Of a stretch of DNA of 64,000 nucleotides, positions 17,056 to 24,990 are shown one piece after another. The notes below the pieces were generated by a model, which did not search any database, was not told the origin of the DNA, and saw only the letters and a program-made list of their open reading frames with translations. Each line of letters opens with the position of its first letter. Within the stretch, counting starts at the first letter, position 1. Source of the stretch: Anaerococcus octavius (GTDB lineage Bacteria; Bacillota; Clostridia; Tissierellales; Peptoniphilaceae); assembly GCF_900445265.1 (NCBI RefSeq), contig NZ_UFTA01000002.1, positions 372,001 through 436,000 on the forward strand, given 5' to 3'. A program made the position numbers and the translations under genes.

Positions 17056-17679
17056 ATGAGATTAAGATATAAACCAAATGCTATACCGGAGATGAAAGAA
17101 AACGATAGGATATTTTTTTATCCTAGAGATATGAAGGGAAAATGGCAAGAAGTTTTTGATAATGATAACCCAATCCACTTAGAAATAGGAGCAGGCAAGG
17201 GTGATTTTATTATTGAAAAAGCTAAGTCCCATCCAGATATAAATTTTATAGCTTTAGAAATGAACACAAATGCTTTTGTAATAGCTAGTAGAAAGATAAA
17301 AGAAGAAGAATTGAAAAATGTAATAGGTTTAATAGATTATGGTGAAGAGCTTACAGAAGCCTTTGGTGAAGATGAAATAGACCATATTTATATAAATTTT
17401 TCAACACCATGGCCAAAAACTAAACACCATAAAAGACGATTAAGCCATCCAAGATTTCTAGAAAGATACCAAAAAATAATCAAAAATGAAGGAATAATAG
17501 AGCAAAAAACAGATGATTTAGATTTTTTTAAAGATTCTTTAAAATATTATGAAGATTTTGGTTTGGAGATTTTAGAGTCAAATTATAATTTGCCAGAAGA
17601 GAAATCCATAGTTACCGAATATGAAAGAAAATGGAGAGAGCGTAAGAAACCTATATACTATGCCAAGGCTAAGTTTTAA
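17056..17679 (+). CDS. trmB: tRNA (guanine-N7-)-methyltransferase
   Basis: Makes m7G46 in the variable loop of tRNAs using S-adenosylmethionine. Seen: SAM-binding LEIGAGKGDFIIEKA near residue 40, FIALEMNTNAFVIASRK, and the family signature INFSTPWPKTKHHKRRLSHP near residue 115, with the catalytic-site Asp replaced by Ser in FSTPWPK (usually FxDPWPK). The C-terminal TEYERKW motif (TxYExK) is also present. Length 207 residues is normal. GTGAGGAGC precedes the ATG. Confidence 0.94.
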   Translation: MRLRYKPNAIPEMKENDRIFFYPRDMKGKWQEVFDNDNPIHLEIGAGKGDFIIEKAKSHPDINFIALEMNTNAFVIASRKIKEEELKNVIGLIDYGEELTEAFGEDEIDHIYINFSTPWPKTKHHKRRLSHPRFLERYQKIIKNEGIIEQKTDDLDFFKDSLKYYEDFGLEILESNYNLPEEKSIVTEYERKWRERKKPIYYAKAKF

Positions 17680-17700
17680 TAAACTTAGTTTTTTTATTTT
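17669..17700 (+). terminator. Terminator overlapping the trmB stop
   Basis: CTAAGTTT-TAAT-AAACTTAG followed by TTTTTTTATTTT: an 8-bp stem whose left arm is the end of the trmB coding sequence. Confidence 0.85.
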
Positions 17701-17877
17701 ATTGTAATTTCATTTATTTATAAGATTTAAAAATCAGATTATTCCATTTTAAAAAAAGTATATAGTTTTAATAAGTGATGGTATTAATATTATCTAATAT
17801 TAATTTTATTAAATTTAAACTTTATTTTATTTAAATAATTAGTATAATAAAAATAGAAAATGAAAAAAGGAATTAAT

Positions 17878-18489
17878 ATGAGTAAAAATAAAAATAGATT
17901 TTGGCAAGGCTTGATCAGTGCAATTATTGTTGCTGGACTGATTACAGCTGCCTTCTTTTATGCAAAAAGTATATTTGATGTCAAGGAAGAAACTACAATT
18001 ACATCAGAAACAGTAGAGTCAGCTTTAAAAGAAGCCAAGGAACTCACTACTTTAAAATATCATTATAAAAATATAGCTTCATTTGAAAATAGCCAACAAT
18101 TTCAGGGATTGACTATACCATTTACTAAAAAAAGCTTTTTATATACTTATGAGGGAGAAATCCACGCAGGTGTTGATTTAGACGAGGCTAAAGTAAAAGT
18201 AAATGAAAATGCAAAGACAATAAATATTACATTACCAGAAACAAAAATTTTAAGTCATGAAATAGACGAAGATAGCGTAATGGTATATGATGAAAAAAAT
18301 TCTATATTTAATCCATTGGAAATGAAAGACTATTCAAATTTTAGGAAAGAAGAAGAAGCTAAAGTAGAAAAAGAAGTGATTGATAAGGGCTTATTAGATG
18401 AAGCTGAAGAACAAACTGTAAAGGTTGTAAAAGAAATTTTAAATATAAATCCAGTTATTAATGAAGAATATACTATAAATGTAAAATAA
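17878..18489 (+). CDS. DUF4230 domain membrane protein
   Basis: Function unknown; DUF4230 family. Seen: a basic N-terminus, one transmembrane helix (about residues 11-30, LISAIIVAGLITAAFFYAKS) and an extracytoplasmic domain with TLKYHYKNIASFENSQ and the strand pair ITLPETKILSHEID, typical of this family. The end is charged and helical. I use ATG 17878 because AAAAAAGGA lies directly upstream; ATG 17860 would add six residues without a ribosome site. It has its own AT-rich upstream region (about 190 bases, no gene) and is followed at once by a MITE-like hairpin rather than a standard terminator. Confidence 0.8.
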   Translation: MSKNKNRFWQGLISAIIVAGLITAAFFYAKSIFDVKEETTITSETVESALKEAKELTTLKYHYKNIASFENSQQFQGLTIPFTKKSFLYTYEGEIHAGVDLDEAKVKVNENAKTINITLPETKILSHEIDEDSVMVYDEKNSIFNPLEMKDYSNFRKEEEAKVEKEVIDKGLLDEAEEQTVKVVKEILNINPVINEEYTINVK

Positions 18490-18490
18490 A

Positions 18491-18646
18491 AGGGGCTGTT
18501 GCAAAACTATGAATAATTATCGTCCTAACCATTAGAAGGTTATCTTAGGAAATTTTTTACATATCCTTCCGACTCGTGGAGGCAAAATTTCCGTGGAGGT
18601 TCATCTAATGATTTTGGGACGGCTTATTTATTCTGCAACAGTCTCT
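18491..18646. mobile_element. MITE-like imperfect palindrome, about 155 bp
   Basis: Fills the whole gap between two convergent genes. The left end AGGGGCTGTTGCAAAA and the right end, read on the other strand, AGAGACTGTTGCAGAA, are nearly the same; the match goes on with gaps through AATAA, CGTCC and CATTAGA for about 45 bases per side. Inside is a direct repeat CGTGGAGG (near 18574 and 18592). No open frame. The folded RNA would be a long hairpin, so it may also stop transcription from both sides. Possibly a non-autonomous transposon; no parent transposase is in the window. Confidence 0.68.
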
Positions 18647-19359
18647 TATTTTGCTAAATTGTAGATAAGAGTAACTAAAGGATATAAAATTATTTGGTGG
18701 GCAAGGTAAATTGGCATAGCATATTTGCCTATTTTTGATAGAATATTTTCTCTACCATATTTTCCGTAAAAATTCTTATTTTTTAAATCTTTTCCCCAGA
18801 TAAATCCAAATAGATAGATAAAAATCCATGGTATTATTGGAAAATAATCACTAGAGTGAAAATCAGCAGATGGAAATCCTAGGTAAAAAAAGTTTAATTC
18901 ATACATACTTTTAAAAAAACTATTTGTGTAAAGGACTCCTCTTGGAATCTTGTAGGTTATTACAAATAATATTAAAAAGATGAGTGAGCATTTTGGTAAA
19001 ATATTTGTAAATTTTTGTATAAGTCCAGTAATAATCATAGAAGCACCAAGGCCATTTAATACTCCCCAGAGGATAAATTGATCTGGTGCAGCTATATAGG
19101 TAGCAAGAGTAATTGCAAAAGCAATTAAAGATGTTTTTATTCCACGTTTTATATTTTTATCAGCACTAAGAAAATTTGATGTAATACCTGAAATAATAAA
19201 AAATGAGCAAGCAATTGATAATTGCCAAATTTTATTTAAAAGGGTGTCATCATACCAAGCTATATGCCAATAATAGTTTATATTATACATTAAATGAAAA
19301 AGTACCATGGATATGATTGTTAGTCCACGCCACTTATCTAAATTATAATTTCTTTTCAT
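18646..19359 (-). CDS. DUF1624 / heparan-alpha-glucosaminide N-acetyltransferase-like membrane protein
   Basis: Polytopic membrane acyltransferase-like protein, substrate unknown. Seen: 237 residues, about seven hydrophobic segments, the family opening LDKWRGLTIISMVLFHLMYN (residues 7-26, with the conserved Arg and His), then FFIISGITSNFL, and a C-terminal PIYLAHQIILYP. This matches the DUF1624/HGSNAT-cat family, which transfers acetyl groups across membranes in animals; bacterial members are uncharacterised. The stop codon abuts the MITE-like element. A short spacer with no clear terminator lies upstream of its start. Confidence 0.82.
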   Translation of the reverse strand: MKRNYNLDKWRGLTIISMVLFHLMYNINYYWHIAWYDDTLLNKIWQLSIACSFFIISGITSNFLSADKNIKRGIKTSLIAFAITLATYIAAPDQFILWGVLNGLGASMIITGLIQKFTNILPKCSLIFLILFVITYKIPRGVLYTNSFFKSMYELNFFYLGFPSADFHSSDYFPIIPWIFIYLFGFIWGKDLKNKNFYGKYGRENILSKIGKYAMPIYLAHQIILYPLVTLIYNLAK

Positions 19360-19387
19360 AATATTATTATATCATGAAAATCTAGAT

Positions 19388-19420
19388 AAAAAAAAGCTGA
19401 TGATTTCTCATCAGCTAAAA
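19388..19420 (-). terminator. Terminator of the PfpI-family gene
   Basis: AGCTGATGA-TTTC-TCATCAGCT, perfect 9-bp stem flanked by a long A-run on the plus strand, which is a T-run for the minus-strand transcript. Confidence 0.92.
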
Positions 19421-19428
19421 ACATCTAC

Positions 19429-19938
19429 TTATTTTCCAAGCTCTTCAACAAATTTTTTAATATGAGCCGGCAAATCGTCTGGTGTTCTTGCAGTAATGAT
19501 GTTTCCATCTACTACAGTTTCTTCATCAACCCAATTTGCACCAGCATTTTTAATGTCTGTACTAATTGTGCTTACTGATGTTGCTTTTACTCCATCTAGG
19601 ATATCAGCTTCTGCTAAAACCCATGGTGCGTGGCAGATAGCTCCAATTATTTTGCCAGCTTCATGCATTTCTTTTACAAAGTTAACTGTTGCTTCTGATT
19701 GTCTCATAGCATCTGGTGAATATCCACCTGGGATATATACTGCATCAAAGTCACTTGCTTTTGCATCTGAACTTGAAATATCAGATTTCATTTTGTATCC
19801 ACCAGCTTTTCCTACATATTCTGTATCAGCTTGTGTACCTACAAGTACTACTTCATAATCTTCTTTAAGTCTCCAATATGGATAAATTAGTTCTGGTTCT
19901 TCAAATTTATTTTCAACTAAAACTGCTACTTTTTTCAT
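19429..19938 (-). CDS. DJ-1/PfpI family protein
   Basis: Member of the DJ-1/PfpI superfamily, often annotated as protease or deglycase. Seen: 169 residues; catalytic Cys-His as C102-H103 in GAICHAPW; an N-terminal Glu region KFEEPEL that usually forms the third catalytic element; VYIPGGYSPDAMR; and the end RTPDDLPAHIKKF. These match the PfpI/YhbO subgroup. It probably protects against reactive aldehydes or oxidised proteins, but the substrate is not shown. AAGGAG lies upstream of the start on the minus strand. Single-gene unit. Confidence 0.88.
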   Translation of the reverse strand: MKKVAVLVENKFEEPELIYPYWRLKEDYEVVLVGTQADTEYVGKAGGYKMKSDISSSDAKASDFDAVYIPGGYSPDAMRQSEATVNFVKEMHEAGKIIGAICHAPWVLAEADILDGVKATSVSTISTDIKNAGANWVDEETVVDGNIITARTPDDLPAHIKKFVEELGK

Positions 19939-20003
19939 ATAATTAATTCTCCTTTAAAACTCTAAGTTTCGCCGTTATTTTGTATATACCCAAAATGTTA
20001 GTT

Positions 20004-21794
20004 TTAAACATAAGTGTAGAAATCAGATGGTTCAACCTTATGACTATTACGATATTTTAAAGTAATTAAATGAAGATTATCACGTGCCCTAGTCATTGCT
20101 ACATAAAACATCCTGCGTTCTTCTTCAAGGCGATTTTCTCTATTTTTATAGTCATATATAAGTGGGAATTCACCTTTTACTAAATCTATTATAAAAACAT
20201 TGTCGTATTCAAGTCCCTTTGATTTATGAATTGTAGATAGTATTATATTTGATTCGTTATTTTTATTTAATATTCTTTCAAATTCTTCGATTTTTTTATA
20301 AAATTCATTTAAATCTTTTAGGTCTTTAGTAAAATTTATCATACTTTCTACATACAAATCTTTATTTATGACAACTTCGTAGTATTTGTTAGAAAACATT
20401 TTTATGTAGTCTCTGTAACCCATTTTATTGTAAATGTAGGATATTTGCTTATCTAAATTCATAGTTCTAAGATTTTTAAATTCTTTTTCTTTTCTTAATA
20501 GACCGTAGGCTTTTTCGTCACTTATATATTCGTGAAGATAATCAAAAACTGTATAATTTATCGCCTTTAAATCAAGTTTTTCTATTTCTTCTTTAGATAA
20601 ATAGGTGTTTACCATATAATATATTTCACTAAAAAGTTCTACATTATAAAAATCTTTAGAAAAATTAATGATATTTACCATATCGCTTAATATTTTAGAA
20701 TCAAAAAAATCTATGCTTGGATTATTTATAGTAAAAGCAATGTCTTTTTCCATTAGAAAGCTAATTAGATTCAAAGCTGAAATATTATTTCTAAAAACAA
20801 TGGCATTGGTTTTATTTGGATCTATATTTTTTAAGATATAGGAAAAACTATCTTTGCTATCTTTGGCATATTTTTTATAAACTTTACTAGTAGCATTTTT
20901 GCTGGTAAACAAATTTTTAGTATATCTTTTTTGGTTTTGAATAATAAAATTATTTGCAGCTTTTACTATATTTGCTTGGGATCTATGATTTTCATCCATA
21001 GTTATTAATTTTGCATTTGGATATATGCTTTTAAAATTTAAAAGATAGTCTGGTTCTGCTGCTCTAAAAGAATATATAGATTGATCATCATCTGCAACTA
21101 CCATCAGATTATTTTCGGGATGAACTATTTTCTCTATAATTTTAAACTGCAAGAGTGAAGTATCTTGGCCTTCATCTAGCTGGATATATTTGTATTTGTT
21201 TTTAACTAGTCTTAGTAACTTATAATTTTGGTTTAAAATTATGAGAGCTATTATTTGCATATCATCAAAATCTATATAAGATTTTTGCTTTTTAAAATCT
21301 TCGTAAGCTTTATATATTTTTTCTATATTTTTGACTTGAGATTTTTTTAAATATGATATATCAGCCATAGAGTTTTTCATGTAGCCGATTTCTATAAAAA
21401 AGTTCTTAAGGTCTTCTGATGACATTACTTTGCCGTTTATATCATAATATATTTGTTGGATTAAATTATATTTGTTATATTCATTATCACTTTCTAAAAT
21501 CTTTAATTTTCTATGCGTTTTTTTATAATAGTTTCTAATAATTAAATAGCAAAAGGCGTGGATAGTCATAAAATTGGATTTTATATCACCTTCACTCTCA
21601 AATCTATTTTTCATATCTAAAGCCTGAGTTTTACTAAAAGTAAGTGATAATATATGTGATGGATCTATTTGATTTTCTAACATCTTTATACGTTCTAAAA
21701 GCATAGTTGTTTTGCCAGCACCTGGAACAGCTAGTACTAGGCAAGGACCGTTTTTGTGGTTAGCAGCTTGTTTTTGTTTTTCTGTTAATTGCAT
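20004..21794 (-). CDS. UvrD/PcrA-type superfamily 1 DNA helicase
   Basis: ATP-dependent 3'-5' helicase. Seen: Walker A in AVPGAGKTTM with Lys 28; motif II QLDEGQDTS; motif III VADDDQSIYSFRAAEP; motif V LSTIHKSKGLEYDNVFI; motif VI EERRMFYVAMTRARDNLHL. At 596 residues it is shorter than PcrA/UvrD (about 720-750); the 2A/2B region is reduced and the C-terminal extension that contacts RNA polymerase in PcrA is missing. It is therefore more likely an accessory helicase than the essential PcrA. No AddAB/RecB nuclease domain is present. The start is the ATG at 21794, with no neighbours in the same direction. Confidence 0.9.
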   Translation of the reverse strand: MQLTEKQKQAANHKNGPCLVLAVPGAGKTTMLLERIKMLENQIDPSHILSLTFSKTQALDMKNRFESEGDIKSNFMTIHAFCYLIIRNYYKKTHRKLKILESDNEYNKYNLIQQIYYDINGKVMSSEDLKNFFIEIGYMKNSMADISYLKKSQVKNIEKIYKAYEDFKKQKSYIDFDDMQIIALIILNQNYKLLRLVKNKYKYIQLDEGQDTSLLQFKIIEKIVHPENNLMVVADDDQSIYSFRAAEPDYLLNFKSIYPNAKLITMDENHRSQANIVKAANNFIIQNQKRYTKNLFTSKNATSKVYKKYAKDSKDSFSYILKNIDPNKTNAIVFRNNISALNLISFLMEKDIAFTINNPSIDFFDSKILSDMVNIINFSKDFYNVELFSEIYYMVNTYLSKEEIEKLDLKAINYTVFDYLHEYISDEKAYGLLRKEKEFKNLRTMNLDKQISYIYNKMGYRDYIKMFSNKYYEVVINKDLYVESMINFTKDLKDLNEFYKKIEEFERILNKNNESNIILSTIHKSKGLEYDNVFIIDLVKGEFPLIYDYKNRENRLEEERRMFYVAMTRARDNLHLITLKYRNSHKVEPSDFYTYV

Positions 21795-21867
21795 ATAAGT
21801 ATCATACCATATAAAAATTTATAAAAATATGGTAAAATTGTATTAGAATACATAAATGGGGGTAACA

Positions 21868-22665
21868 ATGCTTACAACAAATTTTTTAAAATCTAGAACA
21901 TCAACTAGAGACTACAAAGAAAAACAATTGGATGATGATACTCAAAGAAAAATTTATGAAATAGTGGATGCTGAGGCAGAAAAATTAGGTAAAGAAGATT
22001 TATCCTTTTTAGTAAATACTGATGGAGATTCTGTATACAATGCCTTAGAAGGTGTAGCTGGCTATCGTGGAATTATGATAAAAGCTCCAGCATATATAGC
22101 TTTAAATTCATTAAATAACAATCCGAGCTCTCTTGTAAAAGGTGCTTATGGTATGGAAGAAATAATTACAAAATTAAACGATCTAGGATTAGGTTCATGC
22201 TGGATTACAGTTGCTGATGTAGAAACAACTGTAAAACAATCAGCATTTAACTTTACAGATGGAGATGTAAATTTACTTCTAGCTTTCGGTTATCCACTAG
22301 ATGAAGAAGTTCACCAACAAAGATTTGATAATAGACTTGCAACAGAGGACTTAGTTTTCCTAGGTGATTTTGATACACAAGCAACAGATGAAGATCTAGA
22401 ACAAAGAGGTCTAAATGATATATTTGACTATGCCAAATTTGCTCCATCAACACACAATGAACAACCTTGGAGATTTGTAATTGTAGATGATAAGATCAAT
22501 TTATATATAGAAGACTTTAAAGGTGATGTAAACTTAATAGATGCAGGTATAATAATGTATTATATAGATGAATTAGGAAAATCCCTTGCCATGACAAGTG
22601 GATGGGATGTCAATCCAGAAATTTCATCTGACAAATACACTTATATAGCAACAAAGAAAATGTAA
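21868..22665 (+). CDS. Nitroreductase family protein
   Basis: FMN-dependent oxidoreductase fold. Seen: FLKSRTSTRDYKEKQLDDD at the N-terminus, the Arg-Ser-x-Arg contact site of the family; GLGSCWITVADVE; LLLAFGYPLDEE; and APSTHNEQPWRFVIVDDK, which is the substrate-binding APSxxNxQPW element. It carries the duplicated half typical of the larger nitroreductase-like (PF14512) group. Substrate unknown. I prefer ATG 21868; an ATG at 21856 would add four residues, but the GGGGGT between the two fits the second. A weak hairpin (GCGGC/GTCGC) with T-rich tail lies between this gene and map. Confidence 0.83.
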   Translation: MLTTNFLKSRTSTRDYKEKQLDDDTQRKIYEIVDAEAEKLGKEDLSFLVNTDGDSVYNALEGVAGYRGIMIKAPAYIALNSLNNNPSSLVKGAYGMEEIITKLNDLGLGSCWITVADVETTVKQSAFNFTDGDVNLLLAFGYPLDEEVHQQRFDNRLATEDLVFLGDFDTQATDEDLEQRGLNDIFDYAKFAPSTHNEQPWRFVIVDDKINLYIEDFKGDVNLIDAGIIMYYIDELGKSLAMTSGWDVNPEISSDKYTYIATKKM

Positions 22666-22709
22666 GATAGGGCGGCTTTTAGTCGCTTTATTTTAATTGA
22701 AAGGACAAT

Positions 22710-23516
22710 ATGATCAGATTATACACAGAAAATGATTTTGAAAAGATGAGAGATGCAGCAGAAATACTTTGTCAAACTCATCTTGCTATCCAAAAAGTTA
22801 TCAAAGAAGGGATTACTACAAAACAACTTGATGACTTTGCAAATAAATTTATAGTAGACCACAAAAACGCAGTGCCAGCACAATTAGGATATGGTGGATT
22901 TCCCTATACACTTTGTATATCAGTAAATGATGAAATCTGCCATGGATTCCCATCAGACTATGTCTTAAAAGAAGGCGATATAGTTTCTATTGATAATGTA
23001 ATTGATTATAATGGGGGACTAGCTGATTCTTGCTGGTCATATGCTATAGGCGGATTATCAGATCGTGATCAAAAGCTAATGGATGTCACACTAGAATCCT
23101 TAACTCGTTCTATTAAAGAAGCTAAAGTCGGTAATAGAATAGGTGATATAGGTCATGCTATCCAAGAATACGCAGAAGTAGAAAATGATTTTTCAGTTAT
23201 CCGTGATTTTATAGGTCATGGTATAGGCAAAGAAATGCACGAAGATCCACAAGTTCCACATTATGGAAAAGCTCATCACGGTCCACGTATCCAAGCAGGC
23301 ATGGTATTTACTATTGAACCTATGATAGCAAGTGGAAACTGGCCAATGCAATTAGATGATAATGGTTGGGTTGCACGAACCAAAGATGGATCAAATGTTT
23401 GCCAATATGAACACCAACTTATAATTCACGAAGATGGTCCAGAAGTAATTACAGACCAAAGTAAGTATTCATTGACAGATGATGATTTAGAATTTATAGA
23501 TTCTTATAAATTTTAG
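22710..23516 (+). CDS. map: Methionine aminopeptidase, type I
   Basis: Removes the initiator methionine from new proteins. Seen: the metal-binding Asp pair in SIDNVIDYNGGLADSCW with the normal spacing of 11; the His in GHGIGKEMHEDPQVPHYG; and Glu in TIEPMIASG plus a last Glu in CQYEHQLIIHEDG. Length 268 residues with an N-terminal extension-free core, close to usual size. ATG follows GAAAGGA. The metal ligands all seem present, so the enzyme should be functional. It may be co-transcribed with the GNAT gene 12 bases downstream. Confidence 0.94.
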   Translation: MIRLYTENDFEKMRDAAEILCQTHLAIQKVIKEGITTKQLDDFANKFIVDHKNAVPAQLGYGGFPYTLCISVNDEICHGFPSDYVLKEGDIVSIDNVIDYNGGLADSCWSYAIGGLSDRDQKLMDVTLESLTRSIKEAKVGNRIGDIGHAIQEYAEVENDFSVIRDFIGHGIGKEMHEDPQVPHYGKAHHGPRIQAGMVFTIEPMIASGNWPMQLDDNGWVARTKDGSNVCQYEHQLIIHEDGPEVITDQSKYSLTDDDLEFIDSYKF

Positions 23517-23528
23517 GTTAGGTAAAAA

Positions 23529-24065
23529 GTGAAATTAAAAGAAGTAAAAAGTCAAGAAGATAAAAAATATTTTAAAAATCTATACCAACTATCATTTCCT
23601 GAATATGAGAGGATAGATGCAGAAATTTTATATGGATTTTATGACCAAAATTTAATAGATATTTTATTACTAAATAAAGATAGTAAAAATATAGGTATGG
23701 CTGTTATTTATTTAAATGACAATATTCATCTACTTTCATATCTTGCAATAGATCCAGCATGCAGGGGAGAAGGTTTTGGAAGCAAAGCTTTAAGATTATT
23801 AAAAGAAAAATATGATGATTTAATAATAGAAATAGAAAGTACAAAATTTAAGGATGCTGATGATTTTGCTATAAGAAATAGAAGAAAAGCTTTTTATATA
23901 AAAAATGATTTTAAAGTACTAGAAGAAAGCGTAAATTATTTTGGTATAGAAATGGAACTGATGGCAACTACCAAAGATGCAGGCATAGATGAGTACTTTG
24001 GTACTTATATCAATATATTTGATGAAGATTTTATAAATGAAAATATTAGTTTAGTTGATTTATAA
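23529..24065 (+). CDS. GNAT family N-acetyltransferase
   Basis: Acetyl-CoA-dependent N-acetyltransferase of unknown substrate. Seen: 178 residues, strand-rich core with MAVIYLNDNIHLLSYLAI, then the acetyl-CoA loop DPACRGEGFGSKALRLLKEK near residue 77 (the RGxGxGSxAL pattern), followed by NRRKAFYIKNDFKV, which is motif B. Start is a GTG at 23529 with GGTTAGG upstream; the map stop is 12 bases before. No stand-alone promoter seen. Specificity cannot be inferred. Confidence 0.85.
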   Translation: MKLKEVKSQEDKKYFKNLYQLSFPEYERIDAEILYGFYDQNLIDILLLNKDSKNIGMAVIYLNDNIHLLSYLAIDPACRGEGFGSKALRLLKEKYDDLIIEIESTKFKDADDFAIRNRRKAFYIKNDFKVLEESVNYFGIEMELMATTKDAGIDEYFGTYINIFDEDFINENISLVDL

Positions 24066-24093
24066 AATATTTTTGTCTCGGATTTACGATCTT

Positions 24094-24199
24094 AATTTAA
24101 TAAAACATAAGCTTCTCTTATTATGGTAAAGGCTTTACCAAAAATAAAAGGAGTTCACTCTAATGAATAAGAGACAAGAGCAAGTTGTTTTATTAAATT
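24094..24199. repeat. Nested inverted repeats in the leader of a degraded gene
   Basis: Outer arms: AATTTAATAAAAC at 24094-24106 pairs with its complement at 24187-24199, and TCTCTTATT at 24114-24122 pairs with 24166-24174. Inside is a separate perfect hairpin, GGTAAAG-G-CTTTACC at 24125-24139. A ribosome site (AAAGGAG, 24146-24152) and the ATG at 24163 fall between or within the arms, so folding would hide the translation start. This may be a regulatory leader or the core of a small inserted element. Confidence 0.6.
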
Positions 24200-24386
24200 G
24201 TTGACATACGATGATTAAGATGCAATTGATAATTCTGGAGAACAGTGATGTATATTGGCAAAGAAAGCTTATAGTTTTTTAAAAGAGTACAAAGATAATG
24301 ATTATATTATAGTAGGAATTATTGGAATAAATAAAAGTCCTACTTATTCTGCAACAGGTAAAAAAGTTATAACAAGTTTGTCTTAA
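24163..24386 (+). pseudogene. Decayed TudS/CD3072-like desulfidase fragment
   Basis: Remnant of a small protein gene. A good ribosome site and ATG at 24163 begin MNKRQEQVVLLNC but a TGA follows after 13 codons. In the next frame, 24249-24386 reads CILAKKAYSFLKEYKD and then VGIIGINKSPTYSATGKK. The GIIGINxSPxxS block resembles the conserved region of the TudS-related CD3072/DUF523 group (thiouracil desulfidase relatives). The protein would normally be about 140 residues, so much is lost. Neither frame is convincing alone; the identification is tentative. Confidence 0.45.
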
Positions 24387-24438
24387 TAGAAGTTTATAAT
24401 TTTTTTATCACTATGTACCGTTTAAGCTTATTAAATTT

Positions 24439-24469
24439 ACCTTAAGGATAAATCCTTAAGGTTTTTTTC
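24439..24469 (+). terminator. Strong terminator before the arsenosugar-type cluster
   Basis: ACCTTAAGGAT-AA-ATCCTTAAGGT, perfect 11-bp stem, then seven T. It insulates the following cluster from upstream transcription. Confidence 0.94.
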
Positions 24470-24504
24470 TATTGATTTTCAAATTGTAAATATATTAATA
24501 TTTC

Positions 24505-24534
24505 AATTTCTATATAACTTAATTTCTATATAAC
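24505..24534. promoter_or_regulatory. Two copies of a 14-bp box upstream of the AhpD-ArsS-ArsM cluster
   Basis: AATTTCTATATAAC occurs at 24505-24518 and, without change, at 24521-24534. A TATAAT at 24557-24562 is a likely -10; its -35 position overlaps the second box and has no good consensus. This is a layout expected for a regulator site, possibly activating. The remaining gap (24387-24651) shows no other gene. Confidence 0.5.
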
Positions 24535-24651
24535 ACTAGTATTTTGTATAGATAAATATAATAAAGAATAGTAGAGAAATTTGTCTTGAATTTTGCAAAA
24601 TTTATTTATATATTATTAAATCTAATTAATACAAATTTAAGGAAGGGAATC

Positions 24652-24990
24652 ATGACAGAATATTTTAAAAGTAGCGATTTAGATAAATTTAATGAAGGTA
24701 AACTTGGAGATTTGGATAAAGAAAATTGGGATAATTTTTTAAATTACTATGCAAATATAATGGGAGAAGGCAAACTAGCTGTAAGAACTAAAGCTCTAAT
24801 TGCATTAGCTGTTGCACATGCAGAAAAATGCCCATATTGTATAGATGCATATACAACAAAATGCTTGGACTTAGGAATTAGCAAAGAAGAAATGATGGAA
24901 GCGGTTCATGTAGCTAGTGCAATGCAAGCAGGCATCACACTAGCTACAAGTGTTCAGATGAAAAATATAATTGATGAAATGGAATTTTAG
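24652..24990 (+). CDS. AhpD-like / arsenosugar biosynthesis-associated peroxidase-like protein
   Basis: Carboxymuconolactone decarboxylase-fold protein of the group found next to ArsS (TIGR04169-type). Seen: 112 residues; redox motif CPYCIDAY with Cys 62 and Cys 65, followed by Cys 73 and the HVASAMQAG helix, typical of AhpD-like proteins. Probably a small disulfide redox protein acting with the radical SAM enzyme whose gene starts at the base after its stop. The ATG at 24652 has AAGGAAGGG upstream; the TTG at 24586 is rejected because it has no ribosome site. The role in the pathway is not shown experimentally in the family, as far as I recall. Confidence 0.87.
   Translation: MTEYFKSSDLDKFNEGKLGDLDKENWDNFLNYYANIMGEGKLAVRTKALIALAVAHAEKCPYCIDAYTTKCLDLGISKEEMMEAVHVASAMQAGITLATSVQMKNIIDEMEF

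Noticed and set aside
24202-24204. TGA after LNC in the TudS-like remnant considered as selenocysteine
   Set aside because: The reading after TGA does not match the family; the matching part lies in another frame, so the gene is simply decayed.
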